The notes under the pieces: model-generated
The model's database searches: none
Told to the model about the DNA's origin: nothing
Seen by the model: the letters and a program-made list of their open reading frames with translations, nothing else
Origin: Xestospongia bergquistia
Lineage: Eukaryota; Porifera; Demospongiae; Haplosclerida; Petrosiidae
Direction: 5' to 3'
DNA length: 64,000 nt
Assembly (NCBI GenBank): GCA_963965975.1
Contig: OZ014412.1
Span: 2,730,501-2,794,500, forward strand
Part shown: positions 10,950 to 23,998 of the stretch, piece by piece
Numbering within the stretch: the first letter of the stretch is position 1
Layout: the number at the start of each line of letters is the position of its first letter
Made by a program: the position numbers and the translations under genes

Positions 10950-12390
10950 AAAGTTCCAATTTTTGATGTCTCTTGTACTGCTGTACTATATAGTACTATA
11001 GAATGAAGAAAAGGAGGAGCAATAGGCAATGGAATCACATAAAAAACAATATTATACATGTAAAATACTGCTAACAGTGAAGGGTGTGGTATGACCAGAG
11101 TGGCTATCCAATGATGCAAAACCAGTTACATAAGGAGTATCTCTGTGTACATTGGTACATTAATATATTTCTATATAAGTAGATTGGTAGATTGGTGCAT
11201 AGGTGGATTGGTATGTTGGTACATTGATTATTGATGTATTGGTTCATTGGTACATTGGTTGATCAGTTCGTTGGTATATTGATGTTTTGATTCATTGGTA
11301 TATTGGTACATATTAGATTGGTATGTTGATACATTGGTATATCAGTATATTGGTGCATAGTTGAATTTTATGTTGGTACATTGATGTATTGGTTGATTGA
11401 TACATTGGTACATTAGTTGATTGGTACATTGGTGCTTTGATATTTTGGATGCTGGTACATTGGTTGATTGGTACATTGGTACTTTGTTACATGGATTGAT
11501 TAGTACATTAGCACATTGGTTGATTGGTACATTGGTTGGTTGGTATATTGGTGAATTGGTTGATTGATACATTGGTGCATAGGTACATTGGTACATTACA
11601 TTGATAAACTGATGCATTGGTATATACATTGTGCATTGAAAACATCTTGCTTGACAAAAGAGTAATGTCATTAGTTTCAGTAACCACTCTGAGGAATTTC
11701 CCCTTTATAGATTATCTAACAGATGTTGCTATAGTAACCTGTGAATTGATTTGATTGGATATAGTCCAACCCATTTCCCTTCATACTAAATTTTTTTTTA
11801 TAGAATGGTATACATTGTGATTAGGTATAATGATATGTCATGATATAAATTTTACTGAACTAACAACATAAAGAGGTGAGTTTATATTCATTGATATTAA
11901 TATATGTCACTATGGCAATTATAACATTAGATTAAGTAAAGTGAACAACAGTGAGATATGTCATCTTATTTCTCTATAGATAGATCTTTTTAGTAATGTA
12001 TGTGTCAAGTGGTTATCAACATAAGAATATTGATAGAGTCACTTATATAAAAATGAACAATAATCAACAACAAGTACTATAATATTAGTACTGACATAGC
12101 ATAGTATCTGATTACTAGATTCAAGTTTGTGTAAACATCTGGTGACTTTTACAATTATTGTTACCTTTGAGAGTCATAAAAATTTTAAATTTTTAATAAA
12201 AATACTAATAAAAATAAACAAAATTAATGAACTATAGAAAAGTGTGAAAAACCAATTGTAAAAAATATTTAATGATTGATATAATACACTGCAATACACC
12301 TGTAATGAATGAAATAAATTATCACTGAATGACAAGAAGAGTAATTTGAAGACATATACACACATACAGACACACACAAAGAGTTAAATC
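10950..12390. other. intergenic region containing a degenerate minisatellite
   Basis: No gene is supported. The centre (about 11140-11640) is a degenerate tandem repeat described separately; the flanks are AT-rich without further structure. Confidence 0.5.
11140..11640. repeat. degenerate minisatellite (TTGGTACATTGGTTGA-like)
   Basis: About 500 bp built from variants of a 12-16 bp word such as TTGGTACATTGGTTGATTGG. The spacing is irregular. It produces a long open frame on the minus strand rich in Gln, Asn, Tyr and Pro, which is a by-product of the repeat. Confidence 0.8.
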
Positions 12391-12397
12391 TACATGA

Positions 12398-12553
12398 TCA
12401 CTGAATTAGGTTGTAATCAAGGTCAGTTTCACTCATAGCTGATGATGACCTTAACATGTGGATATAAATGGCATTAGGAGGAGCAATAGGACTATCAGAT
12501 AATGAAGTCACATCAACATAATTGTTGTTCTGGTTAGATTGAGTAGATGGTAT
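12398..12553 (-). CDS. last tail exon with three tyrosine motifs
   Basis: 52 codons from IPSTQSNQNNNYVDV through SDSPIAPPNAIYIHM to SETDLDYNLIQ and a TGA stop. The acceptor is tattag. Confidence 0.6.
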   Translation of the reverse strand: MPSTQSNQNNNYVDVTSLSDSPIAPPNAIYIHMLRSSSAMSETDLDYNLIQ

Positions 12554-15500
12554 CTAATATATAGAGGTATTAAATACTATAAAATATGATAATACGTAAA
12601 CATAATAATTAATACTTATACCACAATGTTTTAATCCAACGTTCCAATCATGTAAAAACTGTCACTCCTACACACTCCTGTTTTATCTACGTCTACATCA
12701 TCTACATTTGTCTGTTCATGATGTATGTAGCAGACAACTCTACTATTATTTATACTATTTACTGTTTAAATGTGCTTAATTAATTAGAACTCTGAGAACA
12801 TCCTAAGTGGATGAACTTACTGTTTCAAACTTAACAAAAGACATTATCTAAATATAATTAACAAAATTACTTCTTTAGAGACATATTTTAATTTCAGTAG
12901 ACAAAAGGGGAAGTAGGAATAATATTGTTATATCAATTACATCTACAATGTTAAGGCTGGTTACGCTTAGGTAAGTCCAGTAGTCTCAAATTTGTATACT
13001 TTCATGCAAAAATATTACCTAAACACATAACTACTTAAAAGCAATTGTCTAAGAATTCATATGTTATTACAACAAGATCTAATACACCTGCTACTACTCT
13101 GGAATGTAAGTGTATTTGAATTAATAATCAATAACAGTGGGAACTGATTCTAGAACTATCATATACAGAAACATCTTTATCAATTAACCTCCTCTAGTGA
13201 TCCTGGCTTCTTTTCATTAACTTTAATCCACTTCCATTTTCCTGTATATGTGACATTCAAAAATTAATAAGTTCATAAAATTAATCAACTTACGATTTTT
13301 TCGATTGAAGACTATGCACATGACCATGACTATGACTATGATTAGTATAGTCATAATTATTGATGGTACAATTATAACAACTACTGTAAAGGAGAATTGA
13401 GTGTAATAAATAACTCAATAAAATAACTTACATATTATAATTAGGTTATCTCTTTTGTCAGTCCCCACTATAATACGAACTATATAAACAAATTGTGATG
13501 ATAATATTAATAATAACTTACTATTATAACAGTCTGTACATAATATAGTTGATGATGGAGACACAAAGCTACTAGTTACTGATGATGATGTACTTGGTGT
13601 GGAAGTTATAGTCGAAATGGGAGATAGTCCAGTCACTAATTGATTAGTCAGTTTTACAGCATACTCAGTAGTATATGGTACATTGTTATAATCCATATCA
13701 TAAAATGTCACATTATAGTTACTGGTATATATTCCTGTCACACATTTACTAGCAGTACTGGCATCTACTGATGATCTCATTATAGTAATATTACCACTGA
13801 GGTCTGTTTTGACACATTTATACTCAACAAAACATCCGACTACTTGACTTCCTTTGAGAAAATGACAAGTAAAACAAGTTTCTCCGGTGGTTGAGTTTTT
13901 GACTGTTAAATTACCTCCTTGAACATCAAATGTAGCTAATTAAATGATAAAATATGAAGTAGTCGTATGTGATTAAATTAACTTACAAAGCATTTTAACT
14001 TGTGAATTAAGAGATCTACAATGATATCTTAAGTTCAAAGTGATATTCCACTTTTGTTTTCCACTTTTATCAATATTAATGTCTCCAACCAATTTATGTC
14101 TGTTTTCAAAGCCAATGTTTTTGTTAAAAAATGTTAAATTTCCATAATTACTAATTAAATTGATAGATGTTGATGACGGCTGTAAAGAATACACTGTCTA
14201 CAAAAGTGTAAAATATAAGATTACTATATAGACATTGTATGTAAGAGAACATTCATACCTGTATAATATACTTGATCAAATATGTGCCATTTGGCAATCT
14301 TTTAGGAGTGACATGAATATAAGTGATTTCATCTATAGTTGTCTGACAGTTTGAAAATCAAATAAATCACATACCTTGTAGTACTTTAACTGACATAGTA
14401 CTCATCTCTCCTTCTGCTGAGTTATTACCAGCTACACTAATTGTATATATACCAAATTGACTGGGACAGTACTGCCATGTTGTAGAAGATGTAGTGTTCT
14501 GTGTAACTAGTTCTCCTCCATAAGTAACATTGATGATATAACCAGGTATGGATACCAGAGAGAAGGGAGGAGACCAGGAACAGTTTATATATTGACTTTG
14601 TACATGACATATCAAGTTGTTGACAGCAGCTAGTTCACCTAATGAGAGGAGATATAATGACATATATCAGAGAGTGTGTTACCTTGTATTCTCAAAGTAG
14701 ATTCATTGAAGTTAAAGTAACTATTACCACTTAGAAATCCTGAAGCAAGACATTTCACTACTGTATTGTTATATTGAGGGTATCCATATATAGTAAGATT
14801 AGACTGTTGTGGTCTTCCATTTGTAACAACACCAAGTTTAATGATCTCATTATTACCAAAAGCTGTTCGGTTAACAAACCAAGTAATAGTCACACCAGTA
14901 TGGTCTACTGAACATTGATAATGTGCTAGTTGATAGACTCCAATGTTAGGAGATGGAGTAAATATGAACTGAACAGCTATATAATAAAAAATTAAATAAT
15001 TGTATATACTTTTTCCCCAAGTATATTATGTAGTCCTCAACCTTGAGTTATATATATATACCATGCAAGGCATACTAATATGTATGTATATATTTTCATC
15101 ATTCTATATTAAACAACAAATTACTTTCCACACCACAACATAGTTGTATAAACACTACAATTACATCCTTTTACTATTGATACATATAGCAAACAATGAA
15201 TTTATTAACCCTTGTCTGACTGATCATGCTTGAAGAGTCTCACTAGCTCCCTATGTTCAAACAGCTTATAGCTATTAGTATTTCACTGACATTGCTAGTA
15301 ATTGCACAACTTTTGTAGCTCTAGTCAGTATTTCACTGTGATATCAATGTCTTCCAAAAACAATTATAGAATTATTTTTTCAATTATATTTTTGTTATAT
15401 AAAGCTAAAGATCAAAGAGACCATTGTTTGTTGTTGTGCATCCATTAGTAATAAGAATACTTTGGTTTGAGTTAAGTATTGGCTGAGAAAGAGAACTTTT

Positions 15501-16225
15501 GTGATAATACACACAAACTCCTTTGCAAGAGACTATTGGGTATAGGCAGTGTCATGATTTGAAATACTCGTTAGTATTGACAAAGCTGATTAGACTGCCA
15601 AGGATATAATACCAGTGAATACCAAATGTAATAATAGCTAGGCAGCAAGAAATTTCATCGAATTTACAAAAAATGGATCTTCTAAGTTGCCCAATGATCC
15701 TGTATGTGACAGTTATGGAACTTGTCAAGAGTCAGATAACACTTAACCTAACCTGTTAAAACCTACATTCTCTCCTTTGTGGATTTATTTGCATTTATCA
15801 CTTTGAAATGTTAAACCAGAGACAGTTGAACAATTATGAATCTGATGTGAGTTTTAGATAGTCCATTGTCTACTAGGGTTCAGATCATTGTTGGTGTCTT
15901 TGATCTTTAGTTGTAATATATAGTAGTGATATATATGCCCTCCTTTTCTTATTCTAGTAGAAACTTCTAAGACATTGACAGACTAAGATAGACAAGTATG
16001 GCCAACCTAGCCTCAACAGAATTATGAATAATTTTCTTTAATGTTAATAAGAGACATGACATATCTATTAGATACCTCATGTTTATAAACATCTGAGCTA
16101 ATGGTAAATACTTTATATTGTATTAATATCAAAGGCAATTATACATAAATTGTCTACAACCACTTACCTGAACTATGTGACCATAATGTAACCAAAATGA
16201 AAATGAAGGCTACAAGTTTCTTCAT
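12398..16225 (-). CDS. Ig/FN3 transmembrane receptor with YVDV/YIHM/YNLI tail
   Basis: Predicted type I receptor and the best-preserved member of the minus-strand cluster. Exons 5' to 3': signal peptide 16225-16168 (MKKLVAFIFILVTLWSHSS, phase 1), Ig 14976-14683, FN3 14638-14375, 14332-14259, 14197-13987, 13935-13522, a small exon about 13479-13433, transmembrane 13384-13294 (VVIIVPSIIMTILIIVIVMV), 13241-13189 (KWKWIKVNEKKPGSLEE) and a last exon 12553-12398 with the stop. An extra tail exon may lie near 12.63-12.75 kb. The ectodomain is a close paralogue of 2982-6375, including identical 74-nt and 211-nt exons. The tail is different: it lacks YENV exons and instead has NNNYVDVTSL, AIYIHML and DYNLIQ, tyrosines that could serve as SH2 or sorting motifs (inference). 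Confidence 0.7.
13294..13384 (-). CDS. transmembrane exon
   Basis: Encodes a strongly hydrophobic helix, VVIIVPSIIMTILIIVIVMV then MCIVFNRKN, between a ttacag acceptor and a gtaagt donor. It is unrelated to the GSITGSLVGV type of transmembrane exon in neighbouring genes. Confidence 0.65.
14375..14638 (-). CDS. FN3-like domain exon
   Basis: Nearly identical to 5600-5866 (SQYINCSWSPPFSLVSIPGY, then GTYTISV-type strand as GIYTISVAGNNSA). The end differs: SAEGEMSTMSVKV replaces SAGEGDITTTSVVV. Confidence 0.7.
14683..14976 (-). CDS. Ig-like domain exon
   Basis: Phase 1-1 exon starting AVQFIFTPSPNIGVYQLAHY, with cysteines in HYQCSVDHTG and VKCLASG. It is one codon shorter than the 297-nt copies elsewhere in the window. 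Confidence 0.75.
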
Positions 16226-16237
16226 CTTATGTCAAAT
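16168..16237 (-). CDS. signal-peptide exon of Ig/FN3 receptor
   Basis: Preceded by a ttctag acceptor, so there is at least one more 5' exon. The ATG lies at 16225-16223. The peptide MKKLVAFIFILVTLWSHSS has a charged start and hydrophobic core, and a gtaagt donor leaves phase 1 for the Ig exon. The 1.2-kb intron that follows (15.0-16.16 kb) holds nothing else I can support. Confidence 0.65.
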
Positions 16238-16862
16238 CTAGAATACAATAAAGTAAAGTATAATATCATTTAGGGATTTTTATTTTGATGATGAGTTACA
16301 TGTTTTAGCTATGAAGTTTAGTGTTCATTTGTACAATTAGTAAAAGGTACGGCTACTATACACATACAGACAAATATTTTGGGATATTCTGTTTATTTTT
16401 CAAGTTTTAAATACAAACTATAACATTGACAATCTTTCCACCAAATTCTTGAAGTTAATGAAATATTTTTACTGTAACTTCTTTTTGCGCGCTATGAGTG
16501 TGATTTGGTAGAAAATTGATTATGAACATCTATGGTTTGAACCACATGATTATAGAAGTTGATAAACGCTTCACTCATGTAAACCTAGGGGTTCAAAGTG
16601 AATGCGTCTTGGTTTCAGTCTAAAACTGTATAGTTATTCCCCCAGTTTCAGACTTTAGAATTACAGGTCACTAGCAGCCGATCCTTCTCTTGGCGAAGGG
16701 TCAGCAACGCCAGACTACTAACAAGCATCGGACTCAGTAATAACTTGTAACTGATCGATTTCAACTTAAACTTTAAAGGCTATTGATATGTTATGAACAT
16801 GACCATTGTAGAATACGAATAATGTACAATACTTTAAAATCACAACGACAATTATTACTTAC

Positions 16863-16988
16863 TTGAAGTTCAGCAATGAATCCAAAGGAGTCTCCAGAAA
16901 CACACAGAGAAACAGCTACACTGAAGAGAATAGTCGAAACAAAAGCACGACACGAACGTATTGAAGCTAGATTATAGGACATCATCAT
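16863..16988 (-). other. possible upstream first exon with a short open frame
   Basis: 42 codons from MMMSYNLASIRSCRAFVSTI through FSVAVSLCVSGDSFG to AELQ, ending at a gtaagt donor. It looks like a leader peptide, but splicing to the acceptor at 16237 would reach a TGA after one codon. It may therefore be a 5' leader exon with an upstream open frame, or the start of another transcript. Confidence 0.35.
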
Positions 16989-17639
16989 TAAAGCTAAAAC
17001 TTCAAAGGTTTATAGTTGCAAGTTGACAGTTAAGGTACACAGCCAGGTCAAGATGTCAGACATTATTATGACATCACTATACTGTAATATGTCTGGCCTG
17101 GATAATATAATGATGTCATCAATGATGTCATCATAGGCAAGTTACACCAAGAAGCGCCTACAATATAAGCATACAATGATAGTATAATTTATATATAATG
17201 TAATAATAATAATTATGATCAAAGAATCTTGTGGAGCAACATAACTAACTAGATCCATAGTAACCTCAAAAGAACAGCTGGCATGTTATTTACTTTCTAC
17301 TGATCAGTATTAGAAAATATGTAATTACATTTAGTTGCAATGTTAAACAATAAAAACAGCAGTAATGACACCTTCCATACTATAGAAATTATATCAATAA
17401 GATATATATAATGATCATTGTTAGAAATGACAATAGTTATATTTTTTATTATCTCATATTATATATAGTATATTCATATACCATGTTACTATGACAATTG
17501 CTGTTGTTATCTTTTTCTTTTTGATTTTTAAGAGCTATTCAAATTTTGATGTTGAATAATCTTGACCAAGATTTTGGTTTGTCAAAATATAGTACCGTAC
17601 CTACAATATCAATATATGTACTAGTACGTACTAGTATTA

Positions 17640-18000
17640 GAAATGACACACCCACTAGTCTACATGTGCAGCATAAACAATAATGACAACATTCTCATAT
17701 TGAGGTGTGACTTGATGAGGGATAGTATCTGTTAGTGGATTAACAGGAGATGGTACAGTACCTATAATGGATAATACCATTTACAAACTATTCCCACTGA
17801 TAGTCTTACCTTGTTTCAGTGATTTAGTTCTTCTTATCGAACATATCACTATATGTACTAGTACAGTACATACCAGTATTAGAACTGACACACCCACTAG
17901 ACTACCTGTATGACATAAACAAATTGACAGTATTCTCATATTGAGGTATAACTTGATGAGGGACAGTATCTGTTAGTGGATTAACAGGAGATAAAAATGA
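17640..18000 (-). pseudogene. shuffled remnants of tail and transmembrane exons
   Basis: 17763-17665 and about 17995-17905 each encode a tail-type segment (PVNPLTDTVPHQVIPQYEN), while 17905-17810 encodes the GSLVGVSV-type transmembrane exon with RTKSLKQ-like basic end. On the minus strand one tail copy lies upstream of the transmembrane exon, which is the wrong order for a working receptor. The upstream copy runs into a stop at 17902. Confidence 0.5.
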
Positions 18001-18448
18001 CCCATTTAATGAAACAACACTCCTACTATTGATATACTCATTTAAAATAATGGTAATAATAATAATGTATGACACAGTGCATATAGGGTATGTGGTATGT
18101 AATAAAATTATTATTGGTTTACTATATTTAATTAAGTAGTGAGTATTTAGTCTAACCAATGATAGAAGAAACTGGATCATGTTACAAGCTTTTAACTAAA
18201 TTGTGGGCAACAACATTATATTGTGGTTAACCCTCCCCTATAAGTGTAGTAGTAGATATTACAATTCATGTAAAAACTACTCAAGTACATAACAATTATA
18301 TTAATATATAATTAAATTAGTAAATAAAATATATACTACACAAACTATTATGTCAACTTTTAATATAATATATACTATATTAATAACTGTTATCAGTATG
18401 TTACTATAATATGTAGTGATGTAATAATGATTTAATGATAAACTCAAT

Positions 18449-18515
18449 ATGGATATAGTGAAGACAAAATGGCTACTACTGATATTGTTAGTATCTATTA
18501 CATTAAAGTGTACAG
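18449..18515 (+). CDS. signal-peptide exon of the giant gene
   Basis: MDIVKTKWLLLILLVSITLK followed by CT, a typical secretory leader, ending in phase 1 at a gtatga donor. It sits about 450 bp from the nearest minus-strand remnant, so the two strands diverge here. Confidence 0.75.
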
Positions 18516-21500
18516 GTATGATTATATTAATAACTAATGTACTATTTTATTTAGTTTTATTATATAGCTGTTCAGTTCATATTTACTCCATCTCCTAACA
18601 TTGGAGTCTATCAACTAGCACATTACCAATGTTCAGTGGATCATACTGGTGTGATCGTTACTTGGCTTGTTAATGGAACAAGTTATGGTCATAATGACAA
18701 CATTATCCAACTTGGTATTGTTACAAGTGGAGTACCACAACACTCTAATCTTACAATAACTGGATATCCTCAATATAACAATACAGTAGTGAGATGTCTT
18801 GCATTTGGATTTGTTAATGGTAATATATATTTTAACTCCAATGAATCTACTTTGAGAATACAAGGTATAAGTAAACATTTTATTCTTTTAATTTGAAATG
18901 ACTTCTCTCTCTCTCTCTCAGGTAAACTGTCAGAAGTTAGCAACTTAACATGTACTAGACAAGATCACTCTTGTATAAAGTGTTTCTGGTCTCCTCCTTT
19001 CTCTTTTAATGGAGTACCTATATATGGTTATATTATTAATGTCACTAATGAAGGAGATAATACACAATATACTACAAGTAGTAATACTACCAGCTGGATG
19101 TACTGTTCCCATCAATTTGGTACATATACAATTAGTGTAGCTGGTAATAATTCAGCTGGAGAAGGAGAGATAAGTACTACATCAGTAACATTACTTACAG
19201 GTATGATATGTCATTACATGTTAATATTACAATATTATTATTAATATTAATATTATATTATTATTATTAATATTTTAAAACATCTTAAAATTATGAAAAT
19301 ATAAAAATGCTACTATGTAATGAGTTAATGTCATTTTCTGCCAGGAACATATTGCCCTTTATTTCTAATGCAGCCGATATTTTGCAACAACTTATCACAC
19401 AGATTTTATATACACAGATTTTATATACAAACAATTATTATTATTATTATTAGGCTAGAGTGTCACTATGTAATAGGTTAATTATATTATCAATAGTGAG
19501 ATAAATTTGTTGGTATGTGTTTTTCAGTTATATGCTGAAAGTATATTATTTAGTAAACACATTTAATCCTTCATTTCTTATACAAGTTAAATAGCATATA
19601 GTAATGAAACAGTATGATATTATATATGTCATAATTTGCTACAGACAAAGTAATAGAGATAATTATTATGATTTTATTGAATTATTCAATAAGCAAAGAA
19701 ATGCCCAGAAAGATATTAATATCACAATCTATACATAGAAAGATCATCATGAATTTAGTCCTATAGTTAATTATTATAGAGTTGTTAAGATTATATTTAA
19801 TGTCTTATTAGTTATACAAAACAGTTTTATGGATGTTACATGTAAGTGTTATCATATTTATCATAATTATAGACAGATCTTCACACCACACACATATCCT
19901 TTTTGAGATGTCACTTGTAAAGTGTCAAATTCTGTAGTAACTATAGCAATAAAAAAATTAGTGACAATGAAATAACCAATTTACTTTAACACTAGGATTA
20001 TAGTAATTAGATAAGAATCTTTATATGCTCTTTTAACAATTGATAGTGATGAGTAGTCAACTAATACTTTCTGGTTCCATAACTATTTTAGAGGAGTACT
20101 AAACTTCTTTCTCCCCTGGTTTCTATGTGAATAATTAGAGCATGTCAACAGGTACCAGTACAGCTAGCTATGGTCAAGAAAAATTGATCTGGCTTACTTG
20201 TATGCTACATCAATTCATGAGTGCTATGGTCAATATTAGTTGTATTTTGATATTACCAGTATTTTGTAGTGATATAGATAAATTTGTTGCCTTCAAAAGT
20301 TTATCCTTCCTTTCCTATAGTCTATTCAAACTGACACACTTAGTTCAACAAAATAAGAAACTCATATAATACATTAGTCACAGTTATTTTTAAGCTAATA
20401 AACTAATCAAATACATTAAACTATTCATCTGATATAAATATAATCTTTAAATAATTTAAATAGTTTCTGTAATATTTACATACTCAGTTTATTTTTTGTT
20501 CTCATATTGATCCCTTATGAGAAGTTGCTACTATTGAGATTTAAGAATATGTGCATGTGTATAGTTTTGTCTACTTCATATTATGTACATGTACTATATA
20601 TATTTATAAAGGGTCTGGATTGGGCTCTGGATCTGGCACAAATAGTAGTGGTAAGTAATTACAAAAGTTAAGAGTGAGTACACTAATCTGACTACTATAG
20701 ATATTAAATATGAAGCATGATTTTGTATAGCATGGTACTATATTTCATATTTATAAGCATCTGAAGTACAAGAATTTTCCATACTATTTTACCACTACCA
20801 AAAATAACAAATTTGTCATAGACTTAAATTATTATTAGAAGAATTACTTATGTGTTTTTATGTTTATTCTGAAGTTATGTAATTAAGCTTGACTTGCATT
20901 CACTAGGCACACTCAAAAGCTCCAAATAAATCATATTCCTTATTTCCCAGCCTTTTGTGTTTTACAGTACTTCCAGCTAGGTTTGGACAGACTGAATGTG
21001 CATTAATATAATTTTTCATACAATTATCCTAATAAATAAGGTAAATTATCAAGATTCATAAAATAATTATACTCGTTATTAATTGTAGTCGTACATGGAA
21101 ACATAATAAACAACAATATATGTGAAAGTAAATAAAGTATTATAAAAGCAAAATGTGTTTACTTAAATAATTTTCTTTTCTTAGAAACAAATTATGAAAC
21201 TTCCAAGTCATTGGCAAGTTTTCTTGACTTACTATTCCCAGCAAGTACATCACTTTCTGTCACTCTTTCTTCAATTGACATTTTGTCTACTAAGGTCACA
21301 ACTACTCCAAATGTTATTCTAGGTAAATTCTATTAATGAATGTTTGTTGTATTGCAAGTAATGCTTTGTTTAGTACCTGACTACAAATTAAATTTGATAA
21401 TGTCACTACAGAAATAGTTTTATGGGCTAGGCAGAAATTTATACATATATACGTCTTCAAAACATTTGAGTTGTCCTTGAGCTTGCATTGAAAAGATTTT

Positions 21501-23916
21501 TTCATTTCAAATATCCTCAATTCTGCTTCTTTATTTAGACACATTTAATGATTCAATTACAAGACAAGTATACCTTTTTGTAGTACCTGTCTGACGATCG
21601 CATAACGCGTGAAACTCGAAGTAACAGCAACACAGCGAGAGCTCTGTTCTTTTGTCCTTTAATTCTGTTATATTATATGATATTATTATATCATATATAT
21701 GGTGCATCATGGCATTGGGTAGTTTTTTTGGTTTGACACAATTGAATCTCCAATTTTCAATGATCTACAAATCTTTATTGGGGTTTATGAAATCAAATAC
21801 TTTTACAAAGAATTTCAATATTTTTAAAGTGATGTGACAAATATGTTTGGACAGACTGAATGTGCATTAATATAATTTTTCATACAATTATCCTAATAAA
21901 TAAGTCAAGATTCATAAAATAATTATACTCGTTATTAATTGTAGTTGTACATGGAAACATAATAACATAGCTACCAAGCGTACGGATTTGTCCGTATTTC
22001 ATACGGAATTGTGCCATAAAATACGGTATACAGACATTACGGAGTAGAATACGGATTGGGTCACATTTTCCAGCCTAAGCATGGATGAAGTTAAGGCAGT
22101 TGCAGTTGGCATTGTGAACCAGCAACAGCAGCGAGAAGACACAACACAATGAGTCATTTGCTGTTATATATGATAAGCAGCAAATAAAACTGGAGTACAG
22201 GGATGTATATCTCTTTTTCAATGTATGCTAATTTTGAAAAATATTGGTGTGATATTCTTGAAAAAATATACTGAAATGCAGTAATAAAATACTGAAATTC
22301 AAGAAAATGCATACTGAATAGGTTTCGTGAAACTTGGTAGCTATGTAATAAACAACAATATATGTGAAAGTAAATAAAGTATTATAAGGGCAAAATGTGT
22401 TTACTTAAATAATTTTCTTAGAAACAAATTTTGAAACTTCCCAGTCATTGGCAAGTAGTCTTGACTTACTATTCCCAGCGAGTACATCCATTTCTGTCAC
22501 TCTTTCTTCAATTGATATTTTGTCTACTAAGGTCACAACTACTCCAACTGTTATTCTAGGTAAATACTATTAATGAATGCTTATACATATTCTATACTTG
22601 CAAATAACAAGTATGTAATGTAAGTATAAGCACACACACACACAGATATGTATATGTATAATTAGTTGTTTGTTGTATTGCAAGTAATGCTTTATTTAGT
22701 ACCTGACTACAAAATTAAATTTGATAATGTCATTACAGAAATAGTTTTATGAGCTAGGCAAAAATATATACATATATACGTCTTCAAAACATTTGAGTTG
22801 TCCTTGAGCTTGCATTGAAAAGATTTTTTCATTTCAAGTATCCTCAATTCTGCTTCTTTATTTAGACACATTTAATGATTCAATTACAAGACAAGTGTAC
22901 CTTTTTGCACATAGATATTAAACTGATGATATGTGTTATATATATATATATATAATATATTATATATATATATATAATATTATATATTATATGACATATA
23001 TATATATATATATATATATAGGATTATTATATCATATATATGGTGCATCATGGCATTGGGTAGTTTTTTTTGGTTTGACACAATTGAATCTCAAATTTTC
23101 AATGATCTACAAATCTTTATTGGGGTTTATGAAATCAAATACTTTTACAAAGAATTTCAATATTTTTAAAGTGATGTGACAAATATGTTTGGACAGACTG
23201 AATGTGCATTAATATAATTTTTCATACAATTATCCTAATAAATAAGGTAAATTATCAAGATTCATAAAATAATTATACTCGTTATTAATTGTAGTCGTAC
23301 ATGGAAACATAATAAACAACAATATATGTGAAAGTAAATAAAGTATTATAAAAGCAAAATGTGTTTACTTAAATAATTTTCTTTTCTTAGAAACAAATTT
23401 TGAAACTTCCCAGTCATTGGCAAGTAGTCTTGACTTACTATTCCCAGCGAGTACATCTATTTCTGTCACTCTTTCTTCAATTGATATTTTGTCTACTAAG
23501 GTCACAACTACTCCAACTGTTATTCTAGGTAAATTCTATTAATGAATGCTTGTACATATTCTATATTTGCAAATAACAAGTATGTAATGTAAGTATAAGC
23601 ACACACACACACACACACACATATATGTATATGTATAATTAGTTGTTTGTTGTATTGCAAGTAACGCTTTGTTTAGTACCTGACTACAAATTAAATTTGA
23701 TAATGTCACTACAGAAATGGTTTTATGGGCTAGGCAGAAATATATACATATACATGTCTTCAAAACATTTGAGTTGTCCTTGAGCTTGCATTGAAAAGAC
23801 TCTTTTTTGTTGTTGTTTCAAATATCCTCATTTCTGCTTCATTTAGACACATTTAATGATTCAATTACAAGACAAGTGTACTTTTTTGTACATAGATATT
23901 AAACTGATGATATGTG

Positions 23917-23998
<82 letters not shown>

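Noticed and set aside
11342-11671. 109-codon minus-strand frame rich in Gln, Asn, Tyr and Pro
   Set aside because: It is a translation of the degenerate minisatellite. No start context, domain or conservation supports it.
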